Origin: Aminobacter sp. AP02
GTDB taxonomy: Bacteria > Pseudomonadota > Alphaproteobacteria > Rhizobiales > Rhizobiaceae
Length of the DNA: 64,000 nucleotides
Assembly (NCBI RefSeq): GCF_003148805.1
Contig: NZ_QGGX01000014.1
Span: 1 to 64,000 of the forward strand
Direction of reading: 5' to 3'
Below, in pieces: positions 1 through 8,575 of this stretch. Positions within the stretch are counted from its first letter, which is position 1, and every line of letters starts with the position of its first letter. The notes under the pieces were generated by a model. It worked only from the letters and a program-made list of their open reading frames with translations, was not told the origin of the DNA and did not search any database. Made by a program: the position numbers and the translations under genes.

Positions 1-54
1 GTCATGTCCGGCGTGGACCTCACCAATGGCGTCGGAAGGGGTCTTGTTGAGCAT
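1..54 (-). CDS. Start of an unidentified divergent gene (partial)
   Basis: An ATG on the minus strand at 54 opens a frame that runs without a stop to the window edge, giving 18 codons beginning MLNKTPSDAIGEVHAGHD. A GGAG lies 7 nt upstream of this ATG, which is a good ribosome binding site. It would be transcribed divergently from the Lrp-type regulator at 200, the usual arrangement for a regulator and its target. Too little is visible to name the product. The 55-199 interval is then a shared promoter region. Confidence 0.45.
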   Translation of the reverse strand, partial: MLNKTPSDAIGEVHAGHD

Positions 55-199
55 GATGGCGCTCCAGCTCCTTGAGTTTCCACTTGCGCGCGAGGATAGC
101 GGCAAGGCTCCGGCATTTCCTGCCGAAGGTGTTGCAAATTCTGATAGTTGCAGCAGATATTATCGGATCAATTTGCCCTTTGAACAGGATATGCTGCAA

Positions 200-688
200 A
201 TGAACCTTGACGCGATAGACATGCGCATCCTTACCGAGATCCAGGAGGACGCCAGCCTGACCAATGTCGAACTTGCCGCGCGCGTCGGCCTGTCGGCTTC
301 CCCCTGTCTTGCCCGCGTGCGTACGCTGGAAGACGCGGGCGTCATCATCCGCCGCGTCGCCCTGCTCGATCCGGTGATGCTGGGCGCCAACGTCAGCGTC
401 TTCATACAGGTCACGCTGGAAAAGCAGACCGAGGCGCTGCTCGAGGTTTTCGAGGCAGCGATGGCACGCTTTCCAGAGGTCATGGAGTGCTACCTGATGA
501 CCGGCGATTCTGACTATCTTCTGCGCGTGGTGGTGCGCGACACCGTCGCGCTCCAGCACTTCATCGTCGACCGCCTGTCCAAGACGCGCGGCGTCGCAAA
601 CATCCGCTCGAGCTTTGCCCTCAAGCAGGTCAAGTACAAGACCGCTCTGCCGCTCGAGGACCTCACCAGTACGCGGACGCGCAAATAG
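200..688 (+). CDS. Lrp/AsnC family transcriptional regulator
   Basis: A small regulator of 162 aa with an N-terminal AsnC-type winged helix (about residues 3-60; the recognition region contains VGLSASPCLARVRTLEDAG) and a C-terminal ligand-sensing RAM domain (about 70-145) with the typical MTGDSDYLLRVVV stretch. Family members bind amino acids or related metabolites and often control a divergently transcribed gene. The frame is open from 26, but the AGGA at 186-189 is correctly spaced only for the ATG at 200 (an ATG at 191 is too close), so 200 is chosen. It converges on the TRAP transporter genes downstream, so its target is more likely the gene to its left than the catabolic island. Confidence 0.85.
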   Translation: MNLDAIDMRILTEIQEDASLTNVELAARVGLSASPCLARVRTLEDAGVIIRRVALLDPVMLGANVSVFIQVTLEKQTEALLEVFEAAMARFPEVMECYLMTGDSDYLLRVVVRDTVALQHFIVDRLSKTRGVANIRSSFALKQVKYKTALPLEDLTSTRTRK

Positions 689-726
689 CCCACGCGTTGC
701 AGTGTCTATGTCGAGGATCGCCGCCA

Positions 727-2028
727 TCATCTGAAGGTCGCGGTCAGTTGTGGGAACGCCACCAGCAGCAGGACCAGGAACAGGGTGCAGGCGAGGTAGG
801 GCAGCACGGCCAGGCTGACCTGTCCTAGCGACGTGCCCTTGGGTGCGACGCCAAGCAAGACGAACAGGCCCATGCCGAATGGCGGCGTGGCGAGCCCAAT
901 CTCCAGCGAAATCAGCATGACAATACCGAACCAGATCGGGTCGTAGCCGAGTCCGAGCGCCAGTGGAAAGAAGATCGGCACGGTCAGCATCATGATCGAT
1001 GCCGCTTCCATGAACAGGCCGAGGAACAACAGGACCCCGAACATCGCCGCAAGCAGGACCACTGGCGCGACATCGAGCGACGTCGCCCAGGAGATCAGCC
1101 CCGGCGACGCGCCGGAGAAGGCCAACAGCTGGCTGAACGTCGACGAGCCCATGATGATCAGGAACACCATGCCACTGACCTTGGCCGATCCGACGATCGC
1201 GTTCCGGAATGCCACGACACTGAGGCTGCGGAAGCCGGCCGCGACGATGACCACGCCGAGCACGCCGAATGCCGCGGACTCTGTCGGGGTCGCGAGGCCA
1301 AGCACGATCAGACCGACGACGAGGAAGATGACAAACGCCATCGGCAGCAGGTTGATGGCGACAAGCCGAGTGATCTCGCCCCAGCTTGCCGGCTTGACAT
1401 CGTAGCGCGGCGCGGCGTCGGGATCGATCCGAACCGAGATGAAGATCACCGCCGCGTAGAGCAGCGCCAGCAGTAGGCCGGGCACCAGTCCGGCAAGCAG
1501 CAGCGCCCCGATGTCGAGATGGGCAAGGCTGCCGAGCAGGACGGCGAGGCCCGAAGGCGGAATGATGATCGCCAGGCCGCCGCAGGCAACGATCGGCCCC
1601 ATGGAGAGATGGTCCTTGTAGCCGCGCCGCGTCATCTCCGGCAGCAGCGAGGCGCCGAGCAGAGCCGTGTTTGCCATGCTCGACCCGGACAGCGCCGCAA
1701 ACAGCGTGCCGCCCGACACGGTCATGTAGGACAACCGGCCCGGCAATCGGCCGAACAGCTTGTCGAGCACGTCGAAGATGCGGTTCGAAACACCTGTATG
1801 GAAGAACAGCTCGCCCATCAGGATGAATAGTGGGATCGTCACCAGCGTGAACGATGTGATCGAGGTCGTCGCATTGGCGACAAGTTGTTCCAGGCCTGCC
1901 TGGCCGCCGATGAAAACCAAGACGCCGATCATGTTGGCAAGCAGGAAGGCAAAGGCAACCGGTAGCGTCGAGGCCATCGACGCGATGATCAGCCCGATGA
2001 GCAGTGTACCCGAGAGATACCAGATCAT
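727..2028 (-). CDS. dctM: TRAP transporter large permease subunit (DctM type)
   Basis: A 433 aa polytopic membrane protein with the DctM signature: long hydrophobic segments throughout, LSGSSMANTALLGASLLPEM near residue 95, and paired PPS/ATPTESAAFGV re-entrant motifs. It forms the ion-coupled translocation channel of a tripartite ATP-independent periplasmic transporter with the DctQ and DctP genes directly upstream. A longer frame exists, but the ATG at 2028, two nt past the dctQ stop, gives the standard MIWYL-type N-terminus, so translational coupling is likely. The substrate is unknown. TRAP systems usually import carboxylates, which fits the catabolic genes next door. Confidence 0.93.
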   Translation of the reverse strand: MIWYLSGTLLIGLIIASMASTLPVAFAFLLANMIGVLVFIGGQAGLEQLVANATTSITSFTLVTIPLFILMGELFFHTGVSNRIFDVLDKLFGRLPGRLSYMTVSGGTLFAALSGSSMANTALLGASLLPEMTRRGYKDHLSMGPIVACGGLAIIIPPSGLAVLLGSLAHLDIGALLLAGLVPGLLLALLYAAVIFISVRIDPDAAPRYDVKPASWGEITRLVAINLLPMAFVIFLVVGLIVLGLATPTESAAFGVLGVVIVAAGFRSLSVVAFRNAIVGSAKVSGMVFLIIMGSSTFSQLLAFSGASPGLISWATSLDVAPVVLLAAMFGVLLFLGLFMEAASIMMLTVPIFFPLALGLGYDPIWFGIVMLISLEIGLATPPFGMGLFVLLGVAPKGTSLGQVSLAVLPYLACTLFLVLLLVAFPQLTATFR

Positions 2029-2030
2029 GG

Positions 2031-2543
2031 TCACAGCCCTCCCGTCGCGTCGTGGGCTTCGGCGTCGTTCGCCGGCGACAGGCCCTGCCGCAAGAACTCG
2101 ACCGCGCACAGGCCGAAGCCGGCGGCGATGGCTGCAAACAGCACCCAGCGCGGCATCTCGATCGAGCGGATGTCGAGTTCGCCGCGGCTATGGACATCGA
2201 TGCCCATGCGCATGGCGATCACAAAGATCACCATGCAAACCCCGCAGCCCATTAGGCTGACGCCCCTGTGCAGCAGCTTCTGCCCGACGGCGGGCAAGGT
2301 CCGGTTGAGGATTTCGATACGCACATGGCCGTGATGGCGCACCAGGTAGGGAGCGATCGCCATGGTCAACAGCAGCATGGCGTATTCGGTCGCCGCACTC
2401 GTCCAGATCGGCGGTTGCAGGCCGGAGGCGCGAGCGCCGACGTCGTAAAGGACGGATACGCAGGTAAATACCAGGGCTGCGCCCGAAAGTCCGACGCAGC
2501 ATGCGTCGCTGACAGTATCATAGGTCTTTGCAATGGAAGCCAC
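2031..2543 (-). CDS. dctQ: TRAP transporter small permease subunit (DctQ type)
   Basis: A 170 aa integral membrane protein with four predicted helices, containing the DctQ-family EYAMLLLTMAIAPYLVRHHGHVRIE region (about residues 53-77; the basic residues after helix 2 are typical). It is the small membrane subunit that couples the periplasmic binding protein to the large permease. It lies between dctP and dctM in the standard P-Q-M order, with gaps of 66 nt upstream and 2 nt downstream. Confidence 0.9.
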   Translation of the reverse strand: MASIAKTYDTVSDACCVGLSGAALVFTCVSVLYDVGARASGLQPPIWTSAATEYAMLLLTMAIAPYLVRHHGHVRIEILNRTLPAVGQKLLHRGVSLMGCGVCMVIFVIAMRMGIDVHSRGELDIRSIEMPRWVLFAAIAAGFGLCAVEFLRQGLSPANDAEAHDATGGL

Positions 2544-2609
2544 GTTCGATCTCCAGATTCACGGCCGTGCCGCCGACGCGTCCTTCGCGCCGACGGCACC
2601 TTGGGAGGA

Positions 2610-3587
2610 TTACCTGGAGAGTGCGCGACGCAGCGCGTCGGCGTTGTCGGGCGCATTGCGCGCCAGACGCTCCCAAACGAGTTCATGGGCCAAAGCCTTG
2701 TATTTGGCCCCGGCGTCGGCGCTCAGCTCGACGAGCTGCACGCCGGACTTGGCGATTTCGGCCGCTTCTTCGTCGGCCTGGATGCGGTAGGCATCCATGG
2801 TCTGCGCTTCCTGCGCGATTGCGGCGTCGACCAGCACCTTGCGGGCGGCTTCCGATACGGAATCGAACTTGCCGGCATTCATCACGATCAGCGTATCGAT
2901 CTGCCAGACGGCGGGGCTCACGCGCGCCTTGATGAACTTGGTAACGCCAACATCACGGAAATTGATCCCAGTTGCCGCGAGACCGTCGACCATGCCACGC
3001 TCGAAGGCAGAGAAAGTTTCGGGCGGCGCCATCATCACATTGGTCGCCCCCATCGCCTCGAACCAGTCCTTGTATGCCGAGGACGAGCGCAGCTTCAGGC
3101 CGCGCAGATCCGGTACACCCTCATCGGTCAGCTTCGGCGCTTCGGTCAGGTAGAGGTAGAAGCCGATGCCACCGCTCATCCAGCCCAGAACTTCGGCATT
3201 CAGCTTCTTGCGCCAGATACCGGAGAGAAGCTCGATCGCGCCGGCCTTGCGCGCCTCGATCGGCGAGAGCTCAGATGCCTTCAGCGCATCAGCTTCCGGA
3301 ACCACGCCCGAATAGTAGGAAGCGGCACCGAACTGGATGTCGAACACGCCGTTGCGGATCGCCGTGTCCTGCTGGTCGGCGGGAACGACTTCAGGACCGC
3401 CGACATGCTCGATCCGGACAACACCTTGGCCAGTCTCGTTCACACGGTCGACGAAGCGAAGATATTCCTTCACCACGGCATACGAACTCGGCCAGGTCGA
3501 CACTGACTTGAGAACAACCTCGTCTGCTGCGGCGCCAAAAGGCGCGAACGCCACGACGGCGGCAATGCAAATTCTGAAGAACTTCAT
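2610..3587 (-). CDS. dctP: TRAP transporter substrate-binding protein (DctP type)
   Basis: A 325 aa periplasmic solute receptor. The first 21 residues (MKFFRICIAAVVAFAPFGAAA) form a Sec signal peptide. The body has DctP features: the LKLRSSSAYKDWFEAMGATNVMMAPPE motif region (about 150-175) with the conserved arginine that normally binds a substrate carboxylate, followed by AFERGMVDGLAA. The start is set by an AGGGAGGAAA ribosome binding site at 3591-3600. It is the first gene of the dctPQM operon, and its promoter lies in the AT-rich island at 3709-3768. A carboxylated substrate, probably the one degraded by the neighbouring enzymes, is inferred. Confidence 0.92.
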   Translation of the reverse strand: MKFFRICIAAVVAFAPFGAAADEVVLKSVSTWPSSYAVVKEYLRFVDRVNETGQGVVRIEHVGGPEVVPADQQDTAIRNGVFDIQFGAASYYSGVVPEADALKASELSPIEARKAGAIELLSGIWRKKLNAEVLGWMSGGIGFYLYLTEAPKLTDEGVPDLRGLKLRSSSAYKDWFEAMGATNVMMAPPETFSAFERGMVDGLAATGINFRDVGVTKFIKARVSPAVWQIDTLIVMNAGKFDSVSEAARKVLVDAAIAQEAQTMDAYRIQADEEAAEIAKSGVQLVELSADAGAKYKALAHELVWERLARNAPDNADALRRALSR

Positions 3588-4187
3588 CGATTTCCTCCCT
3601 TCGATGCGGCCCACGCCCGGCTCGACCTCCTCCGGCGCCCTCACCGGACCATTGTGCCGGGCAGGACATCACCATCGAGCCTCAAAAGAATGCGCAGGCC
3701 ATTCAGCAATAATTACGTAATATGATAAATATGTAAATGCTAAATATCGGATTTATCATTTTTTGATATTATCATGACGTCCCGTCTCACGACAAGGACG
3801 GGATAGCGATACCGCTTTGCGGACGGACCCGATGCTCGGTATCTCGGCAAGTTGGCGATGACTGTCGCCTGGCCCAAGGCTCATTTCAGAACGGCCAGGC
3901 AGGCAGGCAAACAAAGGCATGGCCTGGCGGCGACTCGACATCGCGCATCGCTGAGATGAAAGGGCATCCCCCCTGCGGGGAACGGAAAATTTCTGCTGCT
4001 CTTTCCCCGAAACGGCGAGTCGGCGCGCCGCTAGTCATCATGTCCTGCCTGAGCATTTGAGAGACCAGCCGCCAAGCTAAGGATGCGCCATCCTGCACCA
4101 AGCAATGCGCGCAAGCACCTCCCACGTGCCTGACGCCGGCGAACCGCGTTGCGGGAAAGCGCTGCAAGGGGTCTTGAACATCCTCTG
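3588..4187. other. 600-bp intergenic region with the TRAP operon promoter
   Basis: No convincing gene is seen. Short open frames on the minus strand (for example 3756-3941 and 3886-4167) lack family motifs and consistent codon bias. The left third holds the very AT-rich operator island described separately. The segment 3800-4187 has ordinary GC and nothing recognisable, and may be the decayed tail of a lost gene between the monooxygenase and dctP. Confidence 0.5.
3709..3768. promoter_or_regulatory. Operator island A upstream of dctP
   Basis: An AT-rich island in a GC-rich region. It contains ATAATTACGTAAT at 3709-3721 (with the perfect palindrome ATTACGTAAT), inverted 9-bp arms ATGATAAAT (3722-3730) and ATTTATCAT (3751-3759), and the perfect palindrome TATCA-N5-TGATA at 3754-3768. 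The same elements recur in front of the other transcription units of the island (8440-8490, 11745-11801, 17434-17489). A cognate regulator is likely; the IclR protein at 5919 is the only local candidate (inference). Confidence 0.65.
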
Positions 4188-5801
4188 TCAGTTTGCAGGC
4201 AGACCGGCGACCTCACCGCATGTTGCCACCATCGCCTTGATCTGGTCGGCAAAGACTGCAGGCGAACCGGCCGTCGCGGCTGCCACGTACCGGTCGGGGC
4301 GAATGAGCATCAGCACCGCGCGACCTGCGGGCATGACTGCGCCCATCAACCCGTCCAGCTCGCGCACCACCTCGATATCAGCGGCAGCCGTACGGTCCGG
4401 CAGCACCGTCGACGGAAGGACCGCGAGTGGGCGCCCGACATCAAAGCCCATCCAATGCTCACGCGCCTCGTCCAGAACACGTTGGGCATCTTCGCCATAT
4501 GCTACCAGACGGAACCCTGGCCCCATCATATCGTCGAGCAACACGCGCTGGCCGCTTGCCGTCTCGATCATCGGCTGCAAGACCATCCGACCGACGATGT
4601 CGAGCTCGTCGTCGTCGGTCCTGATGAAGCCTTCGGTATAATGCGGCTTGGGCTTGTATTTCATCTGGGCAAAATAGGATTGCACGCGCGGAATGAGGCT
4701 GCTGATCCGGAAGGCCGTCTGCACCAGCCAGGCGTGCAGACGCGACGAAGGCACCATCACACCGCCCGAGCGTACCGCGAGCTGGATCAGCGCTGCCGCG
4801 TGCGGCCGCCTCTCGGCTTGGTAAGACTTCAGCAACCCCGGTCCGATCTCGCCCTTGACCACGGAGGCGAGCTTCCAGGCGATGTTATGCGCGTCGCGAA
4901 TGCCGCTGTTCATGCCCTGCCCCGCAAATGGCGGCGACAGATGCGCGGCGTCACCAGCGAGGTAGATCCGCTCGGTACTCCAGTGGTCGGCAATGCGGGC
5001 ATGGAAGGTGTAGATCTGCCTGCGTACAATCGGCTGGTCGGCATCGGGCCCATGAGCCGAGAGCAGCCGGTGGATTGCCTCGTCGCTGGTCATCGAGCCG
5101 TCGTTTTCGTGGTCGTGCAGCAGGAATTCGTAGCGGCGGATGCCACCCGGCCCAGGCAGCGTGATGAACGGACGTGCTGGATCGCACATGATGCGGGTCT
5201 GACGCAGCCGCTCGCGGGTTGAAGCCAGGTCGACGATCAGCCACCGCTGCTTGTAGGTCGAACCTTCGAACGTCGCGCCAACATGTTTTCGCGCCATCGA
5301 GCGGGCCCCGTCGCTGCCGACAAGATAGGCTGCGCGCACGGTGACCGCGCGGCCATCAGCCGCCCTTATGGTGAGCAGGATTCCGTCGGCATGCTCGTCG
5401 ATCGCTTCGCACTCGTGCCCAAACAGGGTTTCAACGTTGGCAAAGCGACCGAGACCTCTGCACAGCGTTGCCTCGATCACCGGCTGCGAAAAGGCGTTGC
5501 GTTTGGGAAAGCCGTAATCGCGACTACTGGGCGCGACGGCGAGAAACCGAGTTCCACGTGCAGAGTAGTAATAGGAGCCGTAGTCCTGGGCGACATCCTT
5601 GAGCACGTCGTTGACCAGCCCGGCCGCCTGCATCGTCCGCAGCGATTCGTCGTCGATCGAAACCGCGCGCGGTTCGCCGACAGTAGAGGCGTTTCGCTCG
5701 ATCAGGATGACACGGACGCCGGCCTGTCCGAGCAAATTGGCCACGGTCAAACCTGTCGGACCGGCACCGAGCACCGCGACATCGCATTGATAATCGGCCA
5801 T
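4188..5801 (-). CDS. FAD-dependent aromatic-ring monooxygenase (MhpA/PheA-like)
   Basis: A 537 aa flavoprotein monooxygenase of the class A (PHBH/MhpA-like) group. Visible motifs are the dinucleotide-binding GAGPTG (residues 12-17), the DG motif GSDGARS (about 165) and the GD motif LAGDAAHLSPPFAGQG with MNSGIRDAHNIAWKL (about 280-310) that contacts FAD ribityl and pyrimidine. The length matches MhpA (3-(3-hydroxyphenyl)propionate 2-hydroxylase), which also has a C-terminal thioredoxin-like domain. Family members add one oxygen to a phenolic ring using NAD(P)H. In this operon it would make a catechol-type product for the dioxygenase at 7578. The exact substrate cannot be told. Confidence 0.85.
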   Translation of the reverse strand: MADYQCDVAVLGAGPTGLTVANLLGQAGVRVILIERNASTVGEPRAVSIDDESLRTMQAAGLVNDVLKDVAQDYGSYYYSARGTRFLAVAPSSRDYGFPKRNAFSQPVIEATLCRGLGRFANVETLFGHECEAIDEHADGILLTIRAADGRAVTVRAAYLVGSDGARSMARKHVGATFEGSTYKQRWLIVDLASTRERLRQTRIMCDPARPFITLPGPGGIRRYEFLLHDHENDGSMTSDEAIHRLLSAHGPDADQPIVRRQIYTFHARIADHWSTERIYLAGDAAHLSPPFAGQGMNSGIRDAHNIAWKLASVVKGEIGPGLLKSYQAERRPHAAALIQLAVRSGGVMVPSSRLHAWLVQTAFRISSLIPRVQSYFAQMKYKPKPHYTEGFIRTDDDELDIVGRMVLQPMIETASGQRVLLDDMMGPGFRLVAYGEDAQRVLDEAREHWMGFDVGRPLAVLPSTVLPDRTAAADIEVVRELDGLMGAVMPAGRAVLMLIRPDRYVAAATAGSPAVFADQIKAMVATCGEVAGLPAN

Positions 5802-5918
5802 CTCCGCCGTTCCTTCCCATTGCTTCGCTGGCGCTCACAAGACATGCGCCCAGCGCCCCCGGAAGCCCAGCCGACGGGGTCACGACCTCTGCGGTCCCTT
5901 ATTGATATGCGCGCTGGT

Positions 5919-6704
5919 CTATCCGACGGCGCTGTGGCTTGCGATCGCGCCCTCGTCCGAGCGCCGCAACTGTTCGGTCAGAAGGCTGGCCGACGAGACA
6001 AGCAGGAGCACCAGCCGGCGTTCCAGGTCCTCGTGGTTGATCCTGGCCTCGAGAATGAGGCTGATGCTCGCCGACAGCCCCATTTCCGGCACCGAAATCG
6101 GTGCGGCGATAGCGATCAGCGCCGGATCGATCTCGCCATAGGAAATATGGTAGCCCTGCTTGCGGATGAAGGTGAACAGGTCGCCCTTCTGGCTAAGCTC
6201 GGCGGCCTCCGCCGAACCGTTACCGCTTCCACTGGCAAGCAGCTTCTTGCGCTGCTGGGCGGGAAGCTGGGCCAGTATCACCTTCGACGTCGACCCCCTG
6301 GTCAGCGGGATCGGCCGGCCCCGCTCGAACAGGCTCCACTCGAACTCGACATTCTTGGCGGCTTCGTGGTCAATACACATGACCATGTCGTTGCAAAGCC
6401 GTGACAGCAAGGCAACACACGGTACCCGCGCCTGCAGGACGACTTCGTGTAGCAGCGAGCTTCCGGCGCGCACCACCGGATCGGTATTGCGCGCCAGCCT
6501 GTCGTATCGCGGAAACGCAGAACCCAGCCGATAGCGGGCGCCGGTCGCCGGTTCGAGGAACGATGCCTTCACCAGGTCCCGAACGATGCGGTAGACGGTG
6601 CTTGCAGGCACGTCCAAGGCATTCGCCATCTCCTGGACGGACCAGACATCTGCGCTCTCGCTATATAACGACAGAACCGCAACAAACCGATCCAATCCTG
6701 ACAT
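5919..6704 (-). CDS. IclR family transcriptional regulator
   Basis: A 261 aa regulator with an N-terminal winged helix (about residues 1-65, containing MANALDVPASTVYRIVRDLV) and a C-terminal IclR effector domain with the TSKVILAQLP and SASISLILEA segments. IclR proteins commonly control aromatic catabolism and bind short palindromes. It is embedded in the operon it probably controls: 3 nt separate it from the upstream FAH gene and the monooxygenase follows. The palindromes in front of the four transcription units of the island are candidate binding sites (inference). Confidence 0.88.
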   Translation of the reverse strand: MSGLDRFVAVLSLYSESADVWSVQEMANALDVPASTVYRIVRDLVKASFLEPATGARYRLGSAFPRYDRLARNTDPVVRAGSSLLHEVVLQARVPCVALLSRLCNDMVMCIDHEAAKNVEFEWSLFERGRPIPLTRGSTSKVILAQLPAQQRKKLLASGSGNGSAEAAELSQKGDLFTFIRKQGYHISYGEIDPALIAIAAPISVPEMGLSASISLILEARINHEDLERRLVLLLVSSASLLTEQLRRSDEGAIASHSAVG

Positions 6705-6706
6705 GG

Positions 6707-7567
6707 TTATCCCTTCGGCAGTTCCTCTGTGATTTCATTGCGTAATTGACCAACTTTATCAATCTCGACTTCAACAACATCGCCAGGTTTCATGTACAGA
6801 GGCGGCACGCGCTTGAAGCCGACACCACCCGGCGTACCCGTGACCAGCACATCGCCGGGTGCAAGCGGAGTGAAGATCGAGATGTATGCGATCAGTTCCT
6901 CGATGGAAAACAACAGCTCCTCCAGCTTGGCCTGCTGGACGACCGTGCCATTGAGACGGGTCTCGATCTTGAGGTCGCCAAGCGCGCCGACTTCATCGGG
7001 GGTCACCATGAAGGGGCCGAATGCACCGGTGCCTGGGAAGTTCTTGCCTGGCATGAACTGGTGCGTGTGGTTCTGGAAGTCGCGCAGCGACGCATCGTTG
7101 AAGCAGGAATAGCCGGCAACGAACGACGCGGCCTCGCTCTTGGGAATCCGGAAACCGCTACGACCGATGACCACCGCAAGCTCGCCCTCATAATCGAGCG
7201 CCTCGGAAACCGGCGGACGGCGGATCGCAACGTTGTGACCGATCAGCGTGTCGGCAAAGCGCGCGAAAAGCGTCGGATAGGTCTGCTTCGGTCGCCCTGT
7301 CTCCAGGCGATGGCCCTCATAGTTGAGGCCGACGCAGATGACCTTGCCCGGCTCGGTTACCGGCGGCAGGTAGGCGATGTCGTCAACCGGGTAGTCGGCA
7401 GCAAGATCCGCCTTGGCCGACGGCACGAGCCCGAGTTCCGATGCCTTGAGATAGGACTTCAGGTCCGGAACGACGGAGCCGATACGGGCACCGAGATCGT
7501 GAACGCCCCGGCTGGTGACGATGCCGTAGCTCGCATTGCCTTCGGCTTGAAAAGATACAAAACGCAT
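6707..7567 (-). CDS. Fumarylacetoacetate hydrolase family protein
   Basis: A 286 aa FAH-superfamily enzyme. The acidic metal ligands are visible in ALDYEGELAVVIGR (Glu127, Glu129) and NDASLRD (Asp158), after the canonical KVICVGLNYEGH entry. The family hydrolyses or decarboxylates acylpyruvates and 2-oxo-diene acids produced by ring cleavage. It sits directly downstream of the extradiol-dioxygenase-like gene (10 nt gap), so it is the likely next step, cleaving the ring-fission product. A decarboxylase/hydratase role cannot be excluded. Confidence 0.9.
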   Translation of the reverse strand: MRFVSFQAEGNASYGIVTSRGVHDLGARIGSVVPDLKSYLKASELGLVPSAKADLAADYPVDDIAYLPPVTEPGKVICVGLNYEGHRLETGRPKQTYPTLFARFADTLIGHNVAIRRPPVSEALDYEGELAVVIGRSGFRIPKSEAASFVAGYSCFNDASLRDFQNHTHQFMPGKNFPGTGAFGPFMVTPDEVGALGDLKIETRLNGTVVQQAKLEELLFSIEELIAYISIFTPLAPGDVLVTGTPGGVGFKRVPPLYMKPGDVVEVEIDKVGQLRNEITEELPKG

Positions 7568-7577
7568 GCGGCTCTCC

Positions 7578-8420
7578 TCAGGCCCGCATCAGGCCGTCGC
7601 CCCACATGTTGAGCGTGCGCTCGACATGCGGCCATTCACGAACCGGACGGTCGTAGACGACCTCGAGTTCGGCCGAAACCTCGATCCAGTTCCCGTCCGG
7701 ATCGACGATGAAAATGAAGATATTGTTGCCCGGCGCATGGCGCCCCGGCCCCCACATCAGCTTGATCTCGCGGTCGGCGAAACGGTCGCACCAATCGCGG
7801 ATCGTGGTGAAATCGCCAGCCTCGTAGGAGTGGTGGTCGATGCCCGAACGGTTGCGATGAAGGAAGCAGGCAAGCGTGTGGTGCTCATGATTGGAACGCA
7901 TGAAGCAGGTCATCACCTCACCGTCCTCGCCAAGAACGCGGTCCGACACGGCAAAGCCCAGCATGCCGGCGTAGAAGCGCTCGATGGCGCCGATGTCTTG
8001 CGAAGCAAGCGTCAGGTGCTGGATCGGGCCCTTGATGCCAACCTTGATCTCGTCGCCGCCCTTGGCCATGCCGAAGACCACATGGTTGCCATCGGGATCG
8101 CGAACCACGAATGCACCCGGTCCAAGCAGCGGCGTCGAGAAGGTACGCGGGTCGAGCCCCTCTGCGATGGCGCGCTCGTAAATGCGCTTGAGCCCATCAA
8201 CGTCGCGGCATGCAAAGGCACAATGCGCCAGCTTCTTGGCCGGCCCCTTGCTGATCAGGACCCGGCGGCGCGGACCACGGCAGATGATGATGTCGCCTTC
8301 GCGCTCGACGACCGGCATGTCCATCGTGTCGCTATAGAACTGCGCCAGGGCGTCCGGATCCGGGCTGTGAAGATGGATGTGGTGCAGATACGCACCCGCC
8401 TCAACGGTCGTAAGCTTCAT
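7578..8420 (-). CDS. Type I extradiol dioxygenase-like VOC protein
   Basis: A 280 aa protein with two VOC modules (residues about 10-120 and 130-255), the size of catechol 2,3-dioxygenases and 2,3-dihydroxybiphenyl dioxygenases. The C-terminal module keeps the likely Fe ligands: His135 (PIQHLTL), His196/His197 (GIDHHSYE) and Glu247 (GNWIEVSAELE). It would cleave the catechol made by the monooxygenase. It is the first gene of the dioxygenase-FAH-IclR-monooxygenase unit, with operator island B upstream. ATG at 8420 is preceded by TAGGAGATCGAC. Confidence 0.87.
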   Translation of the reverse strand: MKLTTVEAGAYLHHIHLHSPDPDALAQFYSDTMDMPVVEREGDIIICRGPRRRVLISKGPAKKLAHCAFACRDVDGLKRIYERAIAEGLDPRTFSTPLLGPGAFVVRDPDGNHVVFGMAKGGDEIKVGIKGPIQHLTLASQDIGAIERFYAGMLGFAVSDRVLGEDGEVMTCFMRSNHEHHTLACFLHRNRSGIDHHSYEAGDFTTIRDWCDRFADREIKLMWGPGRHAPGNNIFIFIVDPDGNWIEVSAELEVVYDRPVREWPHVERTLNMWGDGLMRA

Positions 8421-8439
8421 GTCGATCTCCTATACCCGT

Positions 8440-8490
8440 ATTATGATAAAATAACACAAAATGTCAATCCGATATTCTCATTTTTTGACT
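8440..8490 (-). promoter_or_regulatory. Operator island B and promoter of the dioxygenase operon
   Basis: The reverse strand carries TTGACA (complement of 8462-8467) and CATAAT (complement of 8440-8445) 16 nt apart, a good sigma70 promoter. Just upstream of the -35 box is TCTCATTTTTTGACT (8476-8490), which shares the 10-mer CATTTTTTGA with island A (3757-3766). The TATGATAA box is also present (8442-8449), 29 nt away versus 28 nt in island A. Confidence 0.65.
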
Positions 8491-8575
8491 ATCATGCATT
8501 TTCACTTTGGCAAAAACTGGCGCAAAGTATCGCTGGGAAGGGCTTTCCCTCGTCCCGGCACGTCCGCGCGGCGCA

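Noticed and set aside
120-190. Lrp-type operator upstream of the Lrp gene
   Set aside because: A loose TTGCAAATTC...GTTGCAG repeat is visible, but Lrp sites are too degenerate to call from one copy.
20-2197. 725-codon open frame on the minus strand
   Set aside because: It runs antiparallel-frame over dctM and dctQ, whose families are unmistakable; its translation is Arg/Ala/Pro-rich with no domains, typical of a GC-rich shadow frame.
3756-4167. Two short minus-strand frames between dctP and the monooxygenase gene
   Set aside because: No ribosome binding site, motif or coding bias; one overlaps the operator island.
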